From positions 1 through 64,000 of the forward strand of contig NW_025856392.1 in NCBI RefSeq assembly GCF_002878395.1: 64,000 nt of DNA, read 5' to 3'. The notes below the pieces were generated by a model. The model made no database searches, was not told the DNA's origin, and saw nothing but the letters and a program-made list of their open reading frames with translations. Of this stretch, positions 24,540 to 37,565 are shown piece after piece. The DNA is from Capsicum annuum (lineage: Eukaryota; Streptophyta; Magnoliopsida; Solanales; Solanaceae). A program made the position numbers and the translations under genes. Each line of letters opens with the position of its first letter. Position 1 is the first letter of the stretch.

Positions 24540-26070
24540 TACTTGGACTTCATGTCCTCATCCACTTGCCATGTAGCTTATTCCACCATATGGTTCTTCC
24601 ATAGAACCTTAATCAAAGACACATCCTTGGTCTGCAACCAACAAACTAGCCTATAAAAATTCTCAATTGGGACAACTTCATATGATAGAGAATTCATGTG
24701 ACCCAATACTTCTAAAGGATGAACTTTAGAAGAATCACAAATGAATTTCCTCAACATAGAAGAATTAAGGAATGGATAAGCCAAGCTCAAGCTAGAAGGA
24801 AAATCTATCTCATAAGCAACATTACCAAATCTTCGCAAAACTTATAAGAACCGACATATCGGGGACTGAACTTCCCCTTCTTAACAAAATGCACTACTCC
24901 CTTCATAGGAGATACCTTCAGTAAAACCTTATCCCTAACCTCAAACTCCAAGTCTCTATGCAAATCATCCGTATAGGACTTTTAGCAACTTTGGTAAGCC
25001 TTAAGCCTATCCTAAATCAACTTCACCTTCTCCATAGCCTTGTAAACCAAGTAGGTACCAAACATATCTGCCTCACAAAGATCGAACTACCCAATAAGAG
25101 ATATACACCTCCTACCATACAATGCCTAAAAAAGGGCCATACCAATACTAGAATGATAACTATTGTTGTAAGCAAACTCCACCAAAGTTAGATACTCAAC
25201 CCTATTGGCCCCATAATCAATCACACAATCCTGAAGCATATTCTCCAAGGCCTGAATTATTCTCTGTGCTTGTCCATCCATCTGTGGGAGGAAATCAGTA
25301 CTTAAACTAACCATAGTCCCCAACCCTTTCAAAAAAGATCAACAAAAGTGAGAAGGAAACTGTGTGGCACGATTAGAAATAATCGAAACGGGCACCCTAT
25401 GAAGCTCCATAATCTCCTAAAGATATAGCTTTGCATAATCCTCTACTGAGAAGGTAGTCCTCACTGGCAAAAATTGGACAAACTTAGTCATCCTATCCAC
25501 GATGACCAAAATCAAATCATACAGAGTTCGAGACTGAGAGAGACCGGTAACGAAGTTCATATTGATTACTTGTAAGTTATATTCGGGAAAATCAATTTCT
25601 AGATATAGGCCCCCTGGCCTCATGTGCTCAACCTTAACCTGTTGACATACCTTAAACTTTACCACAAAATCATCCTCATACCTCTTTAAGCCATTCCACG
25701 AGTAGATCTCTATGAGATCATAATAAATCTTAGTCGAGCTGGGATGAACAACATAACGTGACTTATGCTCCTAAGTCAAAATCTTTTTTCACAATCTATC
25801 AACATTAGGAAGACAAAACCTCCCTTGGTAGCGTAAAGTACTGTAACCACTGATCTTAAACACTATCAATATTTGCCAACCAATATCACTCTTGATTTTC
25901 ATCAAGATCAGATTAAGCACTTGATTCTCCTTAATCTCTGCATAAAGATATAATCAAACCACTTCTTGCACTATCATACCACTATCCTTGGAGTCTAAGA
26001 GGCGAACACAAAGGTTAGCCAAGTGGAGAATATCCATCACCAATTCCTTCTTTCCTTCCTCCACATAAGC
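24540..26070 (-). pseudogene. Element 2 integrase and C-terminal region, broken
   Basis: The core reads LQVINMNFVTGLSQSRTLYDLILVIVDRMTKFVQFLPVRTTFSVEDYAKLYL (25665-25417), then PVSIISNRATQF (about 25390-25360). Then come DGQAQRIIQALENML and EYLTLVEFAYNNSYHSSIGMALF (25332-25126). The catalytic D, D, E therefore read N (NMNFV), N (SNRAT) and Q (GQAQR). The C-terminal part (24838-24578) has GNVAYEIDFPSSLSLAYPFLNSSMLRKFICDSSKV and KVLWKNHMVE, the region that leads to the chromodomain in chromoviruses. Stops separate the pieces. Confidence 0.87.
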
Positions 26071-26600
26071 CAAACTCTACATAGATAACCTGCTAAGATC
26101 ATCAGCAACCACGTAAGTTTTACCTGGTTGATATTGAAAACTCATTTTGTAGTGTTTAAGAACTCAAGCGATCTCCTCTTCCTGAGATTAAGCTTGTTCT
26201 AAGTGAACACATACTGTAGACTCTTATGATAAGAAAAGATATCCACGTGAACAACATACAAATAATGCCACCATATTTTCAAAGAAAACATAACTGCCAA
26301 CAATTGTAAATCATGAGTAGGATAGTTTCTCTCATGGACTTTCAACTACCCATAAGAATAGGCAATCACCTTCCCATGCTATATCAACACACAACCAAGA
26401 TCTACCCAATAAGAATCACAATAAACCATGAACCAATCATTGCCTTCCAGCAATGTCAGAATTGGGGCTAAAGTTATCTTATCTTTCAGTTTCTTAAAAC
26501 TCCATTCACAAGTATCCGATAAAGAAAACTTCACAATCTTCTAAGTCAACTTAGTTAAAAGAGCAATTATTATCGAAAAGCTCTCCACAAACCGTCGATA
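26071..26600 (-). pseudogene. Element 2 RNase H, broken
   Basis: Recognised by order and by fragments on the minus strand: the LKDKITLAPILTLLEGND block (26495-26440), then QHGKVIAYSYG (about 26375) and the NYPTHDLQL-like block (about 26310). Stops and frameshifts are frequent, so boundaries are approximate. Confidence 0.7.
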
Positions 26601-27372
26601 TTACCTAGCCAAACCCAAAAAACTCTAAAAGGCGGATGGATTCATGGGTCTAGGACACCTCTTCACTACAATAACATTTTGTGGATCCACTATGATCTCC
26701 TCAGTAGAAATAATATGACCCAAAAAAGTTACAGCTTTCAACCAAAACTTATATTTAGAGAACTTGGCATACAACTATTATTCCTTAAAGTTATGTAATA
26801 CCATAAGCAGGTGATTATCTCATCCACCTCACTTTTCGAATAAACCAGAATGCCATCAATGAACACATTACTGAAGATATCAAAAAACTAACAAAAACTC
26901 TATTCATCAGATCCATAAATACCGCCTAAGAATTAGATAACCCAAATGACATTACCAAAAACTCAAAGTGCCCATACCGAGTACGAAAAGTCATCTTAGG
27001 GATATCCACCTCCATAATCTTTAGTTGATGGTACCTAGATCAAAGATCTATCTTAGAAGAAAACTTGGCACCTTGCAAATGATCAAATAGATCATTTATT
27101 GTTAGAATAATATACTTGTTCTTGACCATCACCTTGTTCAACTACCTATCATCAATACACATCTTAAGGGAACCATCTTTCTCGCACATTAATAACACAA
27201 GTTCACCCCTCGGAGATACACTAGGATGAATTAACCCCTTATTCAGAAGATTCTTAAGTTGCTTCTTGTGTTCCCTCAAATTTGTCGGAGCCATTCTATA
27301 TAATGGAATAGAGATTATACAAGTGTCCGGTACTAAGCCAACACCAAACTTTATCCCTATCCAGAGGAACAC
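26601..27372 (-). pseudogene. Element 2 reverse transcriptase, broken
   Basis: The N-terminal part (27372-27142) reads GLVPDTCIISIPLYRMAPTNLREHKKQLKNLLNKGLIHPSVSPRGELVLLMCEKDGSLKMCIDDR. Further on, MDLMNRVF and VFIDGILVYS are read near 26905-26850, where the second catalytic Asp of the IDD motif is Gly. The connection domain follows at about 26640-26590. Stops are present throughout. Confidence 0.87.
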
Positions 27373-27900
27373 TAGGAAGATTATTCAGAAAGACCTGTGG
27401 AAACTCATTAACCACTGGAACTAACTGGGAAGAAGGACATTTCGAGTTATAATCTTTTACCTGGACCATGAAATAAAGACAACCTTTTGAGATTAACAAA
27501 AAAATAAATCTCCCCCTAGGAGTTAAAGAACTACCCTCCCATTCGATAATTGGTTCCCCAGGGAAGCTAAACATAACAATACATGTATGATAATCCAATC
27601 TTGTGTAATAAGAGTGCAACCAATTCAAATCAAAAATAACATCAAAATCCACCATACACAACTCAAATAAATCCACCAACCTCTGCTTGCCACCAATAGA
27701 TAACACATCATCTATAGACTCTTTTAGAAATAATCGAGTCACCTACTATTGTAGAAACAAAAAAATATCCATAATAACTTTCGAATGGAAATCAAAAGAT
27801 AAAACCACTTAAGGAGTAACATTGGAGAAAATGGACCCCAGATCAAGAAAACAACATACATCATGAGAAAAAGTTGTAACATACCAGTAATGATATCAGG
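27373..27900 (-). pseudogene. Element 2 aspartic protease, broken
   Basis: The active-site region reads CCFLDLGSIFSNVTP (about 27870-27830), D-L-G in place of D-S-G. The downstream part is open from 27742 and reads ELCMVDFDVIFDLNWLHSYYTRLDYHTCIVMFSFPGEPIIEWEGS, the usual end of the protease and linker to RT. Confidence 0.82.
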
Positions 27901-27929
27901 TGATGACTTAGATTCTTATCGAGATGCAA

Positions 27930-29190
27930 AAGTGTACAACCTATTCTGACCAACAATAGAACAAGGATCAATAACAAAATTAGTTTCAAAATGGTCAGGT
28001 GTAGGAGTTGAAGATGAAGCCACAAGAATCTTATTCTCCTTCATGTCAGCCTTATTAATTAGAAAATCCCTGAGTCCACAGATAGCCAAGCCAAACTTGA
28101 AGCATTTGTACCTACTTCATCATAATAACCCCAATGAGGACAACCATAGAATCAATAAGAAGGGCTTGAATAAATTAATTGACCTCCTCTTTCTTAAGAT
28201 TGGGCACCCTGTCCCTAGAAATTGTCACCACCTTTATGAAGCCTGTCTCCTAGCTTGTAAGGAGCACTAGCAGAATAGAAGAAACCTAAACTCCCCTACT
28301 TCTTGTCATGCAATCTGCCACCATCCTTACCATCCTAAAACTGAGCACCTCCCTTGTCAGAAAACTTGCCCTTCTTACCCTGCCAATTGCCAAATTCTGC
28401 CTATTTTCTCTATCATCCTATGCCTGCTATATATGAATAGTTCACTTAGAGATGTCTGTATCTTTATCCAGCAAGGTAGTTTTCCTCTTAAAAATCAAAT
28501 CCGGGTTCTACCCAAAAGCAAACTTCCTCATTTTTGCCCGCATATCAGCCACTAAATCAGGAGCATACCTTGATAATTGGTGAAACTTCAAGGCATATTC
28601 CTTGACAGACATCCTCCCATATTTGTGGTTCACAAACTCCTCCATCTTTACTTCTCTCAAATCTTAGGAAAAGAACTGATATAAGAAGGCCTTATAAAAA
28701 GTATCCAACAAAACTGATTCTTCCACATCAACCCTATTCTTATCACACTCTTTCTGCCACTAATATGCAATATCATTGATATGATAAGCTATAAAGTTTA
28801 CCCCCTCCACATTATTAGCCCGCATCACCTAAAATATCTTTTCCATTTTATCTATGAAGCCCTATATATCCTCTTTCACCTTCACTCTAGAAAATATAGG
28901 AAGACCCATCTTCGTCAATTGGTCAACCCTTGTGGGCTCTGCAGATAAAGCACCAATAAAACCCTGCTAATCCTGAGCAGCATTATCTGAGGAATAACAT
29001 GAATAGACTGATGTAATTCTAAATTAGTCACCTCACCTTGAGAAGGACTAGTAGCAATCGGTGGAACTCTACAACTATTAGGGGTCGGATCGTTAGATTG
29101 ATAATGAACCCCAAAAGTAGGATGCACCCTTTAAGCATAACCTCTAGATGGGATAGAAGAATTTTCTTGTTTTCCAAATCTATGAGGCAT
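27930..29190 (-). pseudogene. Element 2 gag, broken
   Basis: The start ATG at 29190 (MPHRFGKQENSSIPSRGYA) is soon followed by a stop. The gag core is visible in fragments on the minus strand around 28900-28520, including the VKEYALKFHQLSRYAPDLVADMRAKMRKF-type block (28600-28520). The zinc-knuckle region near 28110-28075 reads KCFKFGLAIC, with lost ligands. It lies between the PBS and protease as expected. Confidence 0.8.
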
Positions 29191-29402
29191 GATCTGAAAG
29201 ACGAACAAACACGAATTAGAGAATATTAAAAAACTGCGAATCCAAGCTTTAGAATAAAATACCAAGAAAGTGAGACATTCCTAAATGACTTGTCGCCTCT
29301 CCCTTATGAGTGAGGTGCAATGCACACCCCTACAAGAAACTCTACTTTCCAGGACATTATGGACTCCCAAATGATCATGAACCTAGGCTCTAATACCAAC
29401 AG

Positions 29403-30740
29403 GACATGACCTGACCAGGATCCTTGTCATAATAGGCATCCCAAGTCCAATCGGGATCGGAGACCACCCCCGTTACTCAACCCAACCTCCATCCACCTAC
29501 CCTGAGTTGGCTGAATTTAAAGTATATAAAAAGATACTGTAACAGCTCACATGAAGACTCTAGTAGAGGATCACAATCGTGACCAGCCCAACTGAGTCCA
29601 ATCATCCCACAACAACTACCCAATCATACCAAACTATTTCAAAGGCCATAAATAAGCCCATACCCAAATAAGTGCAAAAATATGATATAGTTAATCGCAA
29701 ACTAAAATACGATAGAACAGTGAAAAATTATGTCTAGTGATATTAGCTTACCAGCTTATTCCTATGCCATGGTAGACACCAATATCGATCTTTCCTATTC
29801 CAACCCATAGCAGTACCACAAAGCCTATAACCATGCAATCAAAATATCCAAAACCATAATTAATGAACACAAAGCATTATTAAAATCATGGAAAACTATT
29901 ACCAACCATTTAATATCAAAACCCCCCAATTCATATTTGGAAACCAAAATCATACAATCATTGAAGTCATAAAAACATTCATAGAAACCATACTTCTAGG
30001 TAGAATTAACAATGAGGGAGGAAAATATGCCTTCAACCAAGAAGTTTATGCCAAGAAATCACCAAGACAAGACCATAATTAATCCTCAAGTTGAAACCCT
30101 AGCTTTTCTATCCCAAATGCTTTTGAGTGAATTATAGAGTGTTTTAGAAGAGTTTCTAAGTGTTAATGAATGGAATAATAGGGTAAATAACCTTCGAAGT
30201 AGGTTAGAAGTCATGCGAACTTATTAGGATAAGTGGGGAGATATCAAGAATACCCCTACATAAATTGCCTAAAATTTTGTCACAGGGTACGATTGGTAAC
30301 CTCCACTCATATGCTAGCCTCAACTATTGGATCCAACATTGCCTAGCATATGCTTCATCCAACCAAGTCATATCCAAATAATACGATCCATAAGCTTCAT
30401 CCATACCTATAGCAGGTAAAACCCAAGAAATATTTAGACATTGTCAACCATATGAGTCCATGGTATGACTCATACCATGGCTTATCGCTCATGCATAGAC
30501 ACTCATACTAAGATCCAACCTAAGAAACAAAGTCTTAGATTAAGTTAAGGATAAAATAATCCTTACCCATAAACATAACTCATACCCCTATGTCGAATAT
30601 ATTCCAACAATCAAAATTCATCCTGCCAACCAATATTCTCAACATACGATAGGACCATACCATTCGTACCCTATTATATAGCTTATTTTTATGAGTCCTA
30701 TTTGGTCTAGAGACCGAAATTTTAGGAAAGTTTCTAAGTA
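29403..30740 (-). repeat. Element 2 5' LTR with about 1.03-kb internal deletion
   Basis: It aligns with 21938-24309 but jumps at about 29845 from the part matching 22365 to the part matching 23398. The deleted material belongs to the family, because an independent LTR fragment (21563-21937) carries part of it. Confidence 0.78.
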
Positions 30741-31509
30741 GGGTGTTAGACATACCCATGCAACCAATTAATCAAACCATCATAATAATATGAAAACCAT
30801 AAGTAAATGATGTGGGAAAACCATACCCACTATTGTAACCAAAACCCGCCAACATATATTTGAAAACCACAAAACCATATAAAATTAATGCCATAAAAAT
30901 AATTCATAAATCATGCCTTTAGTTTGAAGTAACAATGAGGGAGGAGTAACATGCATTATATTGAGAAGATGACGAAGATAATTCACCCTTGTAGGCCCCA
31001 AATTGATTTTATTGATAAAATTTTAAACTTTCTTGACCCAAGATCCATGAGAGGGTTTTATTGATTACAAATAGGTTAAATGATGTCCCTAATAGTGTTA
31101 TAAGTCATCGGGCCTGAAGAGGTTAAGAGGGGAAATGTCTAGATTAACCCCAATATAAACTATTTAAAATCCCCATGGGATGGTACAATCGCCCTATACC
31201 AATCATACCCTTCCATACGAGTGGTACCCACCACTCATACCCTAGGCCTCCCCTTGGACCCCAGTACTATCCAACATATGACCACCCAATCCAAATCATA
31301 CCCAACTATATGATTAGTATATTGAAATCATACACCCCAACCCAATCATCCACCTAGTCGTACCCATTGCATAAATTCAACGACCCAAAACTGGACAATA
31401 TATGATTGGGTTACCTATCTTGTAACCTATCATACGAGAAGTACCCCAAGTCATACGATTTCCAGAATCCAAAAATCATGACATTTTCTAAGAGTCAAAA
31501 CCCAATTTA
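30741..31509 (-). repeat. Fragment of an older element 2-family LTR (right part)
   Basis: This aligns with about 23392-24309: cccatgcaacc, aaaacccgccaacatatatttgaaaacc, caatgagggaggag, then ctaagagtcaaaaccca at the end. It is the continuation of the LTR whose left part is at 21563-21937. The minus-strand purine-rich ctagaggagatgaattgaa directly beyond it could be the decayed PPT of that older element. Confidence 0.7.
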
Positions 31510-32654
31510 TTTCAATTCATCTCCTCTAGGTCTTAGAGTTTTGCATTATTAATCTTGTTTTGGATCCCTAATTAACTATGTCATATAGGTCACAAGTTAA
31601 TTATAAGAAAGCTGGAAGCTTTAAATTACTGTTGTGATCTTGTTTTCCAAATCCATACCTTTGTCTCAAGTTAGTAACGAATAAAGGTGGGTTTTAACTT
31701 TTGTAACTATTAAAAAGTAATCAAAATGAAGAAAACCATCATACACATAAGAACACCAATCAAGAAGGATTTTGCACTTCTCTACTTTATTAATCCATAA
31801 GGGTTTCCAAAACTTTAGTTATGAGTTTTATCTGCTCGTGACTATAAAAACACACATAGAATTCATAATTGAAAGCATATTAATGATCTCACAAATAATT
31901 AAGAATGAAAACCAAAATCTCAAATTAATATCAAACCCTTAAAACCAAGAACATGAATTTCAACATCAAAAGAGTATCTAAGAACTCAAAACAATGTAAT
32001 AAGTGTATAAAGTGTGTAAATTTAAAAGTAAAGAGTTAATGGGTGTTTTTAATTATATTAGAAAACTTATCCTAAACAAAGTAGGAAATCAGAGTTAACA
32101 CCAACCTACAATCCCACTTATAGGTCATTTGTTCCTTTGGGCTGCAGGTAGCTTCGTAGGAATCAGAGCAGTCTTCATTTCTTCAAAACCCTACCTAGGA
32201 GGGTTACCTAAAAAGCATAAGTACTCTGTATTCCTCATAGTTAGTCTTCATAGAAATCAAAATAAGAGTCAAGTCTCAGAACTTCAGGAATGCAACCTAC
32301 GGACCCAACCAATGGGCTCATAGGTATTACCTATGATTCATAGGTAGGGTTCATCGGTAGCCTTTCTATTATGCTTTATAACTTCTTGCTCCTTCTCTTC
32401 TCTAAACTCTATTTTCATGAAAAACCAACACAAAAACATTAAATATCTAACTAAAAGACCTAAGTACTTACATATTTTCCTAATTTTAAGAATGGAAAGT
32501 GCCATGTAACCATGGAACATCAACCACATGTTCTAACAATTTCATAGAATTGAGCTAAAATTCACACTTCAAAAATATTGCATACAACTAATCCTCCTTC
32601 AACTTCTAAGCACAATCAAAAAATATTTCCATACTCCTACTTACTGCAGGGCTA
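31510..32654. other. Unassigned repeat-derived stretch
   Basis: No supported gene. A short block at 32280-32360 (cctacggaccc, tcataggta repeats) looks like retrotransposon LTR sequence but cannot be placed. Confidence 0.4.
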
Positions 32655-32850
32655 ATCTAACCTCTTATTATGAGAGTAAACTATGATTTCATTGATGAAT
32701 GCACTAGAAATGGAATGCTAAAAATGATGGAACACCCTATTCATGAACTCCATAAATGCCATTGAGGCATGAATCAATCCTGAGAAACTCATATTAGGCA
32801 TTTCTAGGCTTGAAAGTTCTTTTAGCGATGCCGAAATACCTAAGACGATG
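32655..32850 (-). pseudogene. Gypsy reverse transcriptase relic
   Basis: On the minus strand GIAKRTFKPRNA-stop-YEFL matches the start of the RT palm. After a frameshift comes AFMEFMNRVFHHF, a stop, then AFINEIIVYSHNKRLD. The catalytic FIDDI has become FINEI. It may belong to the element whose LTR starts at 33364. Confidence 0.65.
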
Positions 32851-33099
32851 CCATAATCCAGAGCTAATCGAATGGGTTACCTTGGTAAGAACACCCAACA
32901 TGGACCCTATGTGTGAACACAATATTTTACAATAATATTTTTTAACAAAAGATCACTGATATCCATGTAAAAATCCCACAACTTGATAGTATTAATACAA
33001 GAACTTCTAAACTTGATAGGAGAAATGTACAATTTCAAAATCTAAAAGATGTTAAATAATCTCATACATTTATATTGACAACAAAGGAGAAACAATTAT

Positions 33100-33363
33100 A
33101 TAGGGGAAAGAGGGCAGCTTGATCTCTAAGAGCTCACCTTGTCTCTGAAAAGTCAACGCGGCATGAACTAGCTCAACGAATGCAAATAGAACCTGGGTGT
33201 GCACCAAAAATATGTTGAAGTGCAGTATGACTACCAAAACATGGGTACTCAGTAGGTTTCATCATCTGACTAAGGTCAACAATAATGTAAAGATAATATT
33301 AAGTAAAACAATAACCTTAAAGTCAAAGGATAAGATCGAACCTGAACTTGGTTTGATACCACT
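33100..33363 (-). other. Retrotransposon leader relic with primer-binding-site-like sequence
   Basis: On the minus strand tggtatcaaaccaagttcagg (about 33356-33336) resembles a tRNA-Met PBS next to LTR-X. A block further in (33260-33180: cctactgagtac, ctgcacttc, cccaggttc) resembles the R region of Solanaceae gypsy LTRs. That order is odd after a PBS and may mark another junction near 33300. Confidence 0.5.
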
Positions 33364-35110
33364 GTAACAACATCTATACTACTAAGGAAATAACATGACA
33401 TACTATATCCATATACTTCATAATCACCGTACCATGTAAGCATCATTTCGGATGCATAAGCCATATACACAATAGAAAAGCATCTAATCACTATAACCAT
33501 TATCAACCATCTTTAGAAAAAAAGGCACAAGAACTTACCATGACGTCCCATACCGCCAAAAAGTATACGAAAGAGAGTACAAAAAAAATATCAAACAAAA
33601 ACCTATCATGGTATCCCATAGCAACGGAAAGTACACTAAAAGAATACAACCAATAGTATAATAACGAAAAACCATTCAACTAATAGACCTAAAACACGGG
33701 TAGCACATCCCCGCTATGGTTCATTACCAAAATCCACATCCAAATACCCATAACGTATTTTAACATAGACGGGAGCAATATTGTCATAACATAGATATGT
33801 AGTAACTTATTCTATATTTCTTTGATAAACATCGCATAAAGTCCATACTAGTTATCCTTATCTTCGATAAATCAATTGATTACTAGTCTTATAATTACTA
33901 GCTTTTACTTAGGATTAGACTAAATCATCTAAGTCACCTCATAAGTCCTTATCAATCCTTATTAAATCAAAAGGGGAAAACTTCTTCAAATATCCTTTCC
34001 AAGTTAACCCAATACCAAGGTTACTTCCTAACTAAACAATATATATATATATGTATGTATGTATATATATATATATAAAAGTCAACATTACCCCTAAGAT
34101 TAGTGGAGAACACCATCCTCATCCATTAGGTAAACTATAGCATTCTTATACAAGCTATAAGACTACAAGTGAAAAACACAAGAATTCCAAGCCAAGGACC
34201 TAACGTTACAGTAAACAAGTTCAATTGCCTAATCAACCAACTAATCTCAAGGTTCACCATTTAATCAACTATCATCTAAAATCCCAACCCAATATCTCAA
34301 GATATTAATAATTATATTACAAATAAGCTTAATGTAGTCTACAGGTAAGCCCAACCTACCTTGAGTCTAAGAAACTCACAAACCAATGAGTTTTTCATTT
34401 CCCTTCTGTGATGTTTCCTCTACCAGAAGCAATGCTATCAACATTTTAATCTAAGGATTACAATAAGAATGAAAATACCTATTATGGCACCATTATACCA
34501 TGGGTTTCAAATTGACACTAAAACCTCACTTGGGTTTTAACCTTGGATAGGAGTTTACAAGACCAACCAATAACCTAACTATCTTTAGGGAGTTAAAACC
34601 CTCAAGTAATTTAATTCAATCACTAAATTTTGGAGATACAATTGAACCATAATTATTTAGGGGTTTTGGGACAAGAAAACATGAAATAAAGACCAAATTA
34701 GATGAATTCTTACCTTAGATTGTAGCAAGAGTAAATCACAAAAGTTGTTTAAGGTCTAGATCAACCCACAAGTATCACTTATAGGATTTCACACTCTATT
34801 ATGGTTTTAGGTTAAGAGAGAAGCACAAAATATGCAAAATTTGTACAAGACAATACTTAAATATGGACCAAACAACCCTCTAATGCCGTAGGTACGGCAA
34901 CGTAGTCATGGTATCTCGATTCATGCAATGCATGGATAAATCTTAGAACTTGGTTCAAAGATTCGGCCAATACCTTGAGATATATCCAGGGTCCGTTTCG
35001 AACAAATAAGATATGTAACCCCATAGTTTTCAATATATTGGATAAAGTGGCTATGTCACATTTTGCATATGAGGCTATTTTACTAAAGTTTTATCTTAGT
35101 GGTTAATTAG
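33364..35110 (-). repeat. LTR-X, larger part, interrupted by element A
   Basis: It begins tgtaacaacatc beside the PBS-like site and continues to the element A target site. It contains an (AT)n microsatellite at 34039-34077. Its last five bases, attag (35106-35110), are duplicated after element A (54025-54029). The remaining about 165 bp of the LTR lie at 54030-54194. From 33953 onward it is repeated at 54841. Confidence 0.72.
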
Positions 35111-35186
35111 TGTAATACCCTATAATTTTTCATAGCTAATTTCATCTCAACAATGTCTAGTATTAGATTCTAAATTGATGATGATT
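35111..35186 (+). repeat. Element A 5' LTR, first 76 bp
   Basis: tgtaataccctataattttt and following match the start of the 3' LTR at 51453. The last five bases, tgatt (35182-35186), are the target duplication of B1. Confidence 0.9.
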
Positions 35187-37565
35187 TATAATACCCTGTA
35201 TTTTCATGCTAGAATTCTAACCATTATTCTTGCACATCTAAGCTCTAATATAAGTGATTATGATGTGAATATAAGTTTCATTATCATTATCCTAGTCTAT
35301 GGAGTAGTTTATAGGTGAAAAATGTATATAGCAATGACATAGAACAAGGTTTTGATTCTATAATAGTCAACTTCAAACATGTATATCTCTTGATATACAT
35401 GAAAATTTTCATATAAAGACCTATAAAATTGTAGATAATTTAATTATCTTTCCAACGATACCAATTTTAGCAAAATCAGACACCCGAGCAAGATGTTATG
35501 GCTTTTTGAAGCAGAGTGCATCACAAAACCAATCGCACATGGCTACTGGAATAGGTGTGCGATAAGCAATGTGGTGCATACTTAAATGTGTGTGATAAGA
35601 AATTTGGCGCATACTTAAATTTGTGCGATAACCAATGCGGTGCATACTTAAATGTGCGTGATAAGCAATGCGCCGCATACCTCACTTCCAAGTGCCAAAA
35701 ACACCCCTATACATGTCTATAACATGGGATTAAACTCCCATAACTCCAAAATAAGTTTACTTTCTCTCAAAATTACCAAGAACAATCTTTAGGGTTTCAA
35801 CATAAAAACCCCAATAGCTAGAGATTCAACTGTGAGAATTCTATAATTTTCACATATTCGGAATCCCCATTATGAAGGCAACCAATGACACTCAAAAGTT
35901 CGTGAATAGCATTACGTCATTCAGAAAGTCATTCAAAGCTTCAAGTTTAAGGTATGTGAGGTTTTTCAACAAGAGCACCCTTTCATTCTTGTCCCCAAAA
36001 TTGGTATTATTTTACAAAGATATATGATTTTACATGCTCTACTTATTAATTTGAGATGGAAATTTGAAATCTATATTCTTGTTGAAGAAGTTATAATATT
36101 TTTGATGTTTTCAAGATTAATTTCATGAGCATTGATGTGAATATTTATGATTAAAGATAAATTTATAGATTTTCATATAAATCATACATGATTGATATAT
36201 AAAGGGTAAATCTTGAAATATTTTGATCAAGTATTGATATATGGGTTGTTGAACCCGATTTTAATTTATATTTTGTTGAAGTAATGTGTTATATACATAT
36301 TGAGAGTGGATTGATTTCATTTTTTGGTCTTGAAAGAGTTATTTTTGAACTCGAGTAAGAAAAGAAATCCATATTTTAATTTATTATGGAAAAGGGGTAG
36401 CAGGATGGCTTCCGATATGAATTATTGAATTGTGTTGTTGTGAATTTTCTTTTGAAATGATTTGAGGTCAATCTGGGAGTAGTCTTTAGCACCAAGTGAG
36501 AGGTATAGATGTGATTGATACTTCCCTAGAACTACGTTCCCCTATAGGATGTGATCCTAAGATTGATTGATATAGTCATTACTAGTGAACAAAAGATTTA
36601 GGTCCTACTCCGATGGCAAGGATTGGAAAGCATTCCCCAATATGGGTTGGATATTTGACTCCACGTACTTCACATGATTTATGTCAGTTGTAAGTGACTC
36701 CCAATATGTGTGTGTGTATTATCCTATCTAATATGAAAAGTCTTATTCTTCTATCTAAGATAAAAATATATTTGTTTGAAAGAATGAGTTTGAGAAAGTC
36801 ATTGTTTTCAAAAGATTTAATGAACACATATTTCAAAGAGACTTGTTATGAGATTTGATTGCTTTGATGATTTGGAATCAAGATGGAAGTGAATGGAGAT
36901 TTATTATGATGACTCACATATTTCACACGATATATTTTACTGTCTTATGATTGTGATGATTTTTAATTCGAGCTAAGTGAGTCATTTATATTAGCATGCA
37001 TAATTTTATAAATTGTGATGATATTAAGATATGATTTTATATATGCCTTGCACCCCCATATTCTCGGTACATTTCCATGGTACTGACCCATATATTCGTA
37101 TATGGGCTACATTTTTTCAGAATGTAGGTACAAGGTATAGTGTACATCGTCAAATCCAGTCAGTTCACGTTATTCAGTCAGCAGGTGATGAGTCCTTTAG
37201 ATTCAAGGGATTGAGTTAGTTATGCAGTTCGAAAAGTATTGTATTTTCTTTATTTAGTCATATTAATTTGGGTTAGTCGGGAGTCATGACCCGGCTACCT
37301 ACAGTAAGTACTAGTAGAGGCTGCATAGACAGTAAGTAAGTTGATGTATTCCATTTCAGTTTTGGTTGTAAAATCAAAGTTGTAATCTTATAAATTTAGT
37401 TTGGTATCTATCATATTCAGAAAAGAGTTATTTTCTGCAGATTTATATAAATTTATACTTTTTGTTCAGTTGCTTATGAGTTATGCCAGTAGAAGGGTTA
37501 GCTTGGGGTTACTTGTGATCCTAAGCACCATATGACGTCTTGGGACCCGATTACGGAGTGTTACA
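35187..37565 (+). repeat. B1 5' LTR
   Basis: It starts tataataccctg (G to A in the terminal TG) and ends ggagtgttaca. It contains a 33-bp tandem repeat of four units at 35545-35683. A later block near 37060 (ctcggtacatttccatggtactgaccc) looks like the transcribed R region. Confidence 0.9.
35545..35683 (+). repeat. 33-bp tandem repeat in B1 5' LTR, four units
   Basis: The unit is approximately gtgtgcgataagcaatgcgg followed by (t/c)gcatacttaaat. Other B LTRs carry two, four and three units. Confidence 0.85.

Larger units (their letters stand above)
21938..30740 (-). mobile_element. Element 2: Ty3/gypsy retrotransposon, second family
   Basis: Minus-strand element with LTRs at 21938-24309 and about 29403-30740, PBS ttggtattagagcc (minus, about 29399-29385), gag, protease, RT, RNase H, integrase and PPT in order. 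The LTR ends (tgacatgacc...aaaaccca) differ from element 1, so it is a different family. The target duplication could not be resolved because the right LTR end is mutated. It is inserted in an LTR of its own family. It is inactive: the RT Asp-Asp pair and all three integrase catalytic residues are changed. Confidence 0.85.

Noticed and set aside
34039..34077. (AT)n tract as a special structural element
   Set aside because: Ordinary microsatellite inside LTR-X, duplicated at 54926-54976 with the block.
35496..35678. In-frame repetitive open frame on the minus strand (11-residue repeat, HLSMHRI-type), also at 56424-56606
   Set aside because: It is produced by the 33-bp LTR tandem repeat, whose length is a multiple of three. 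It has no homology and lies in LTRs with variable unit number.
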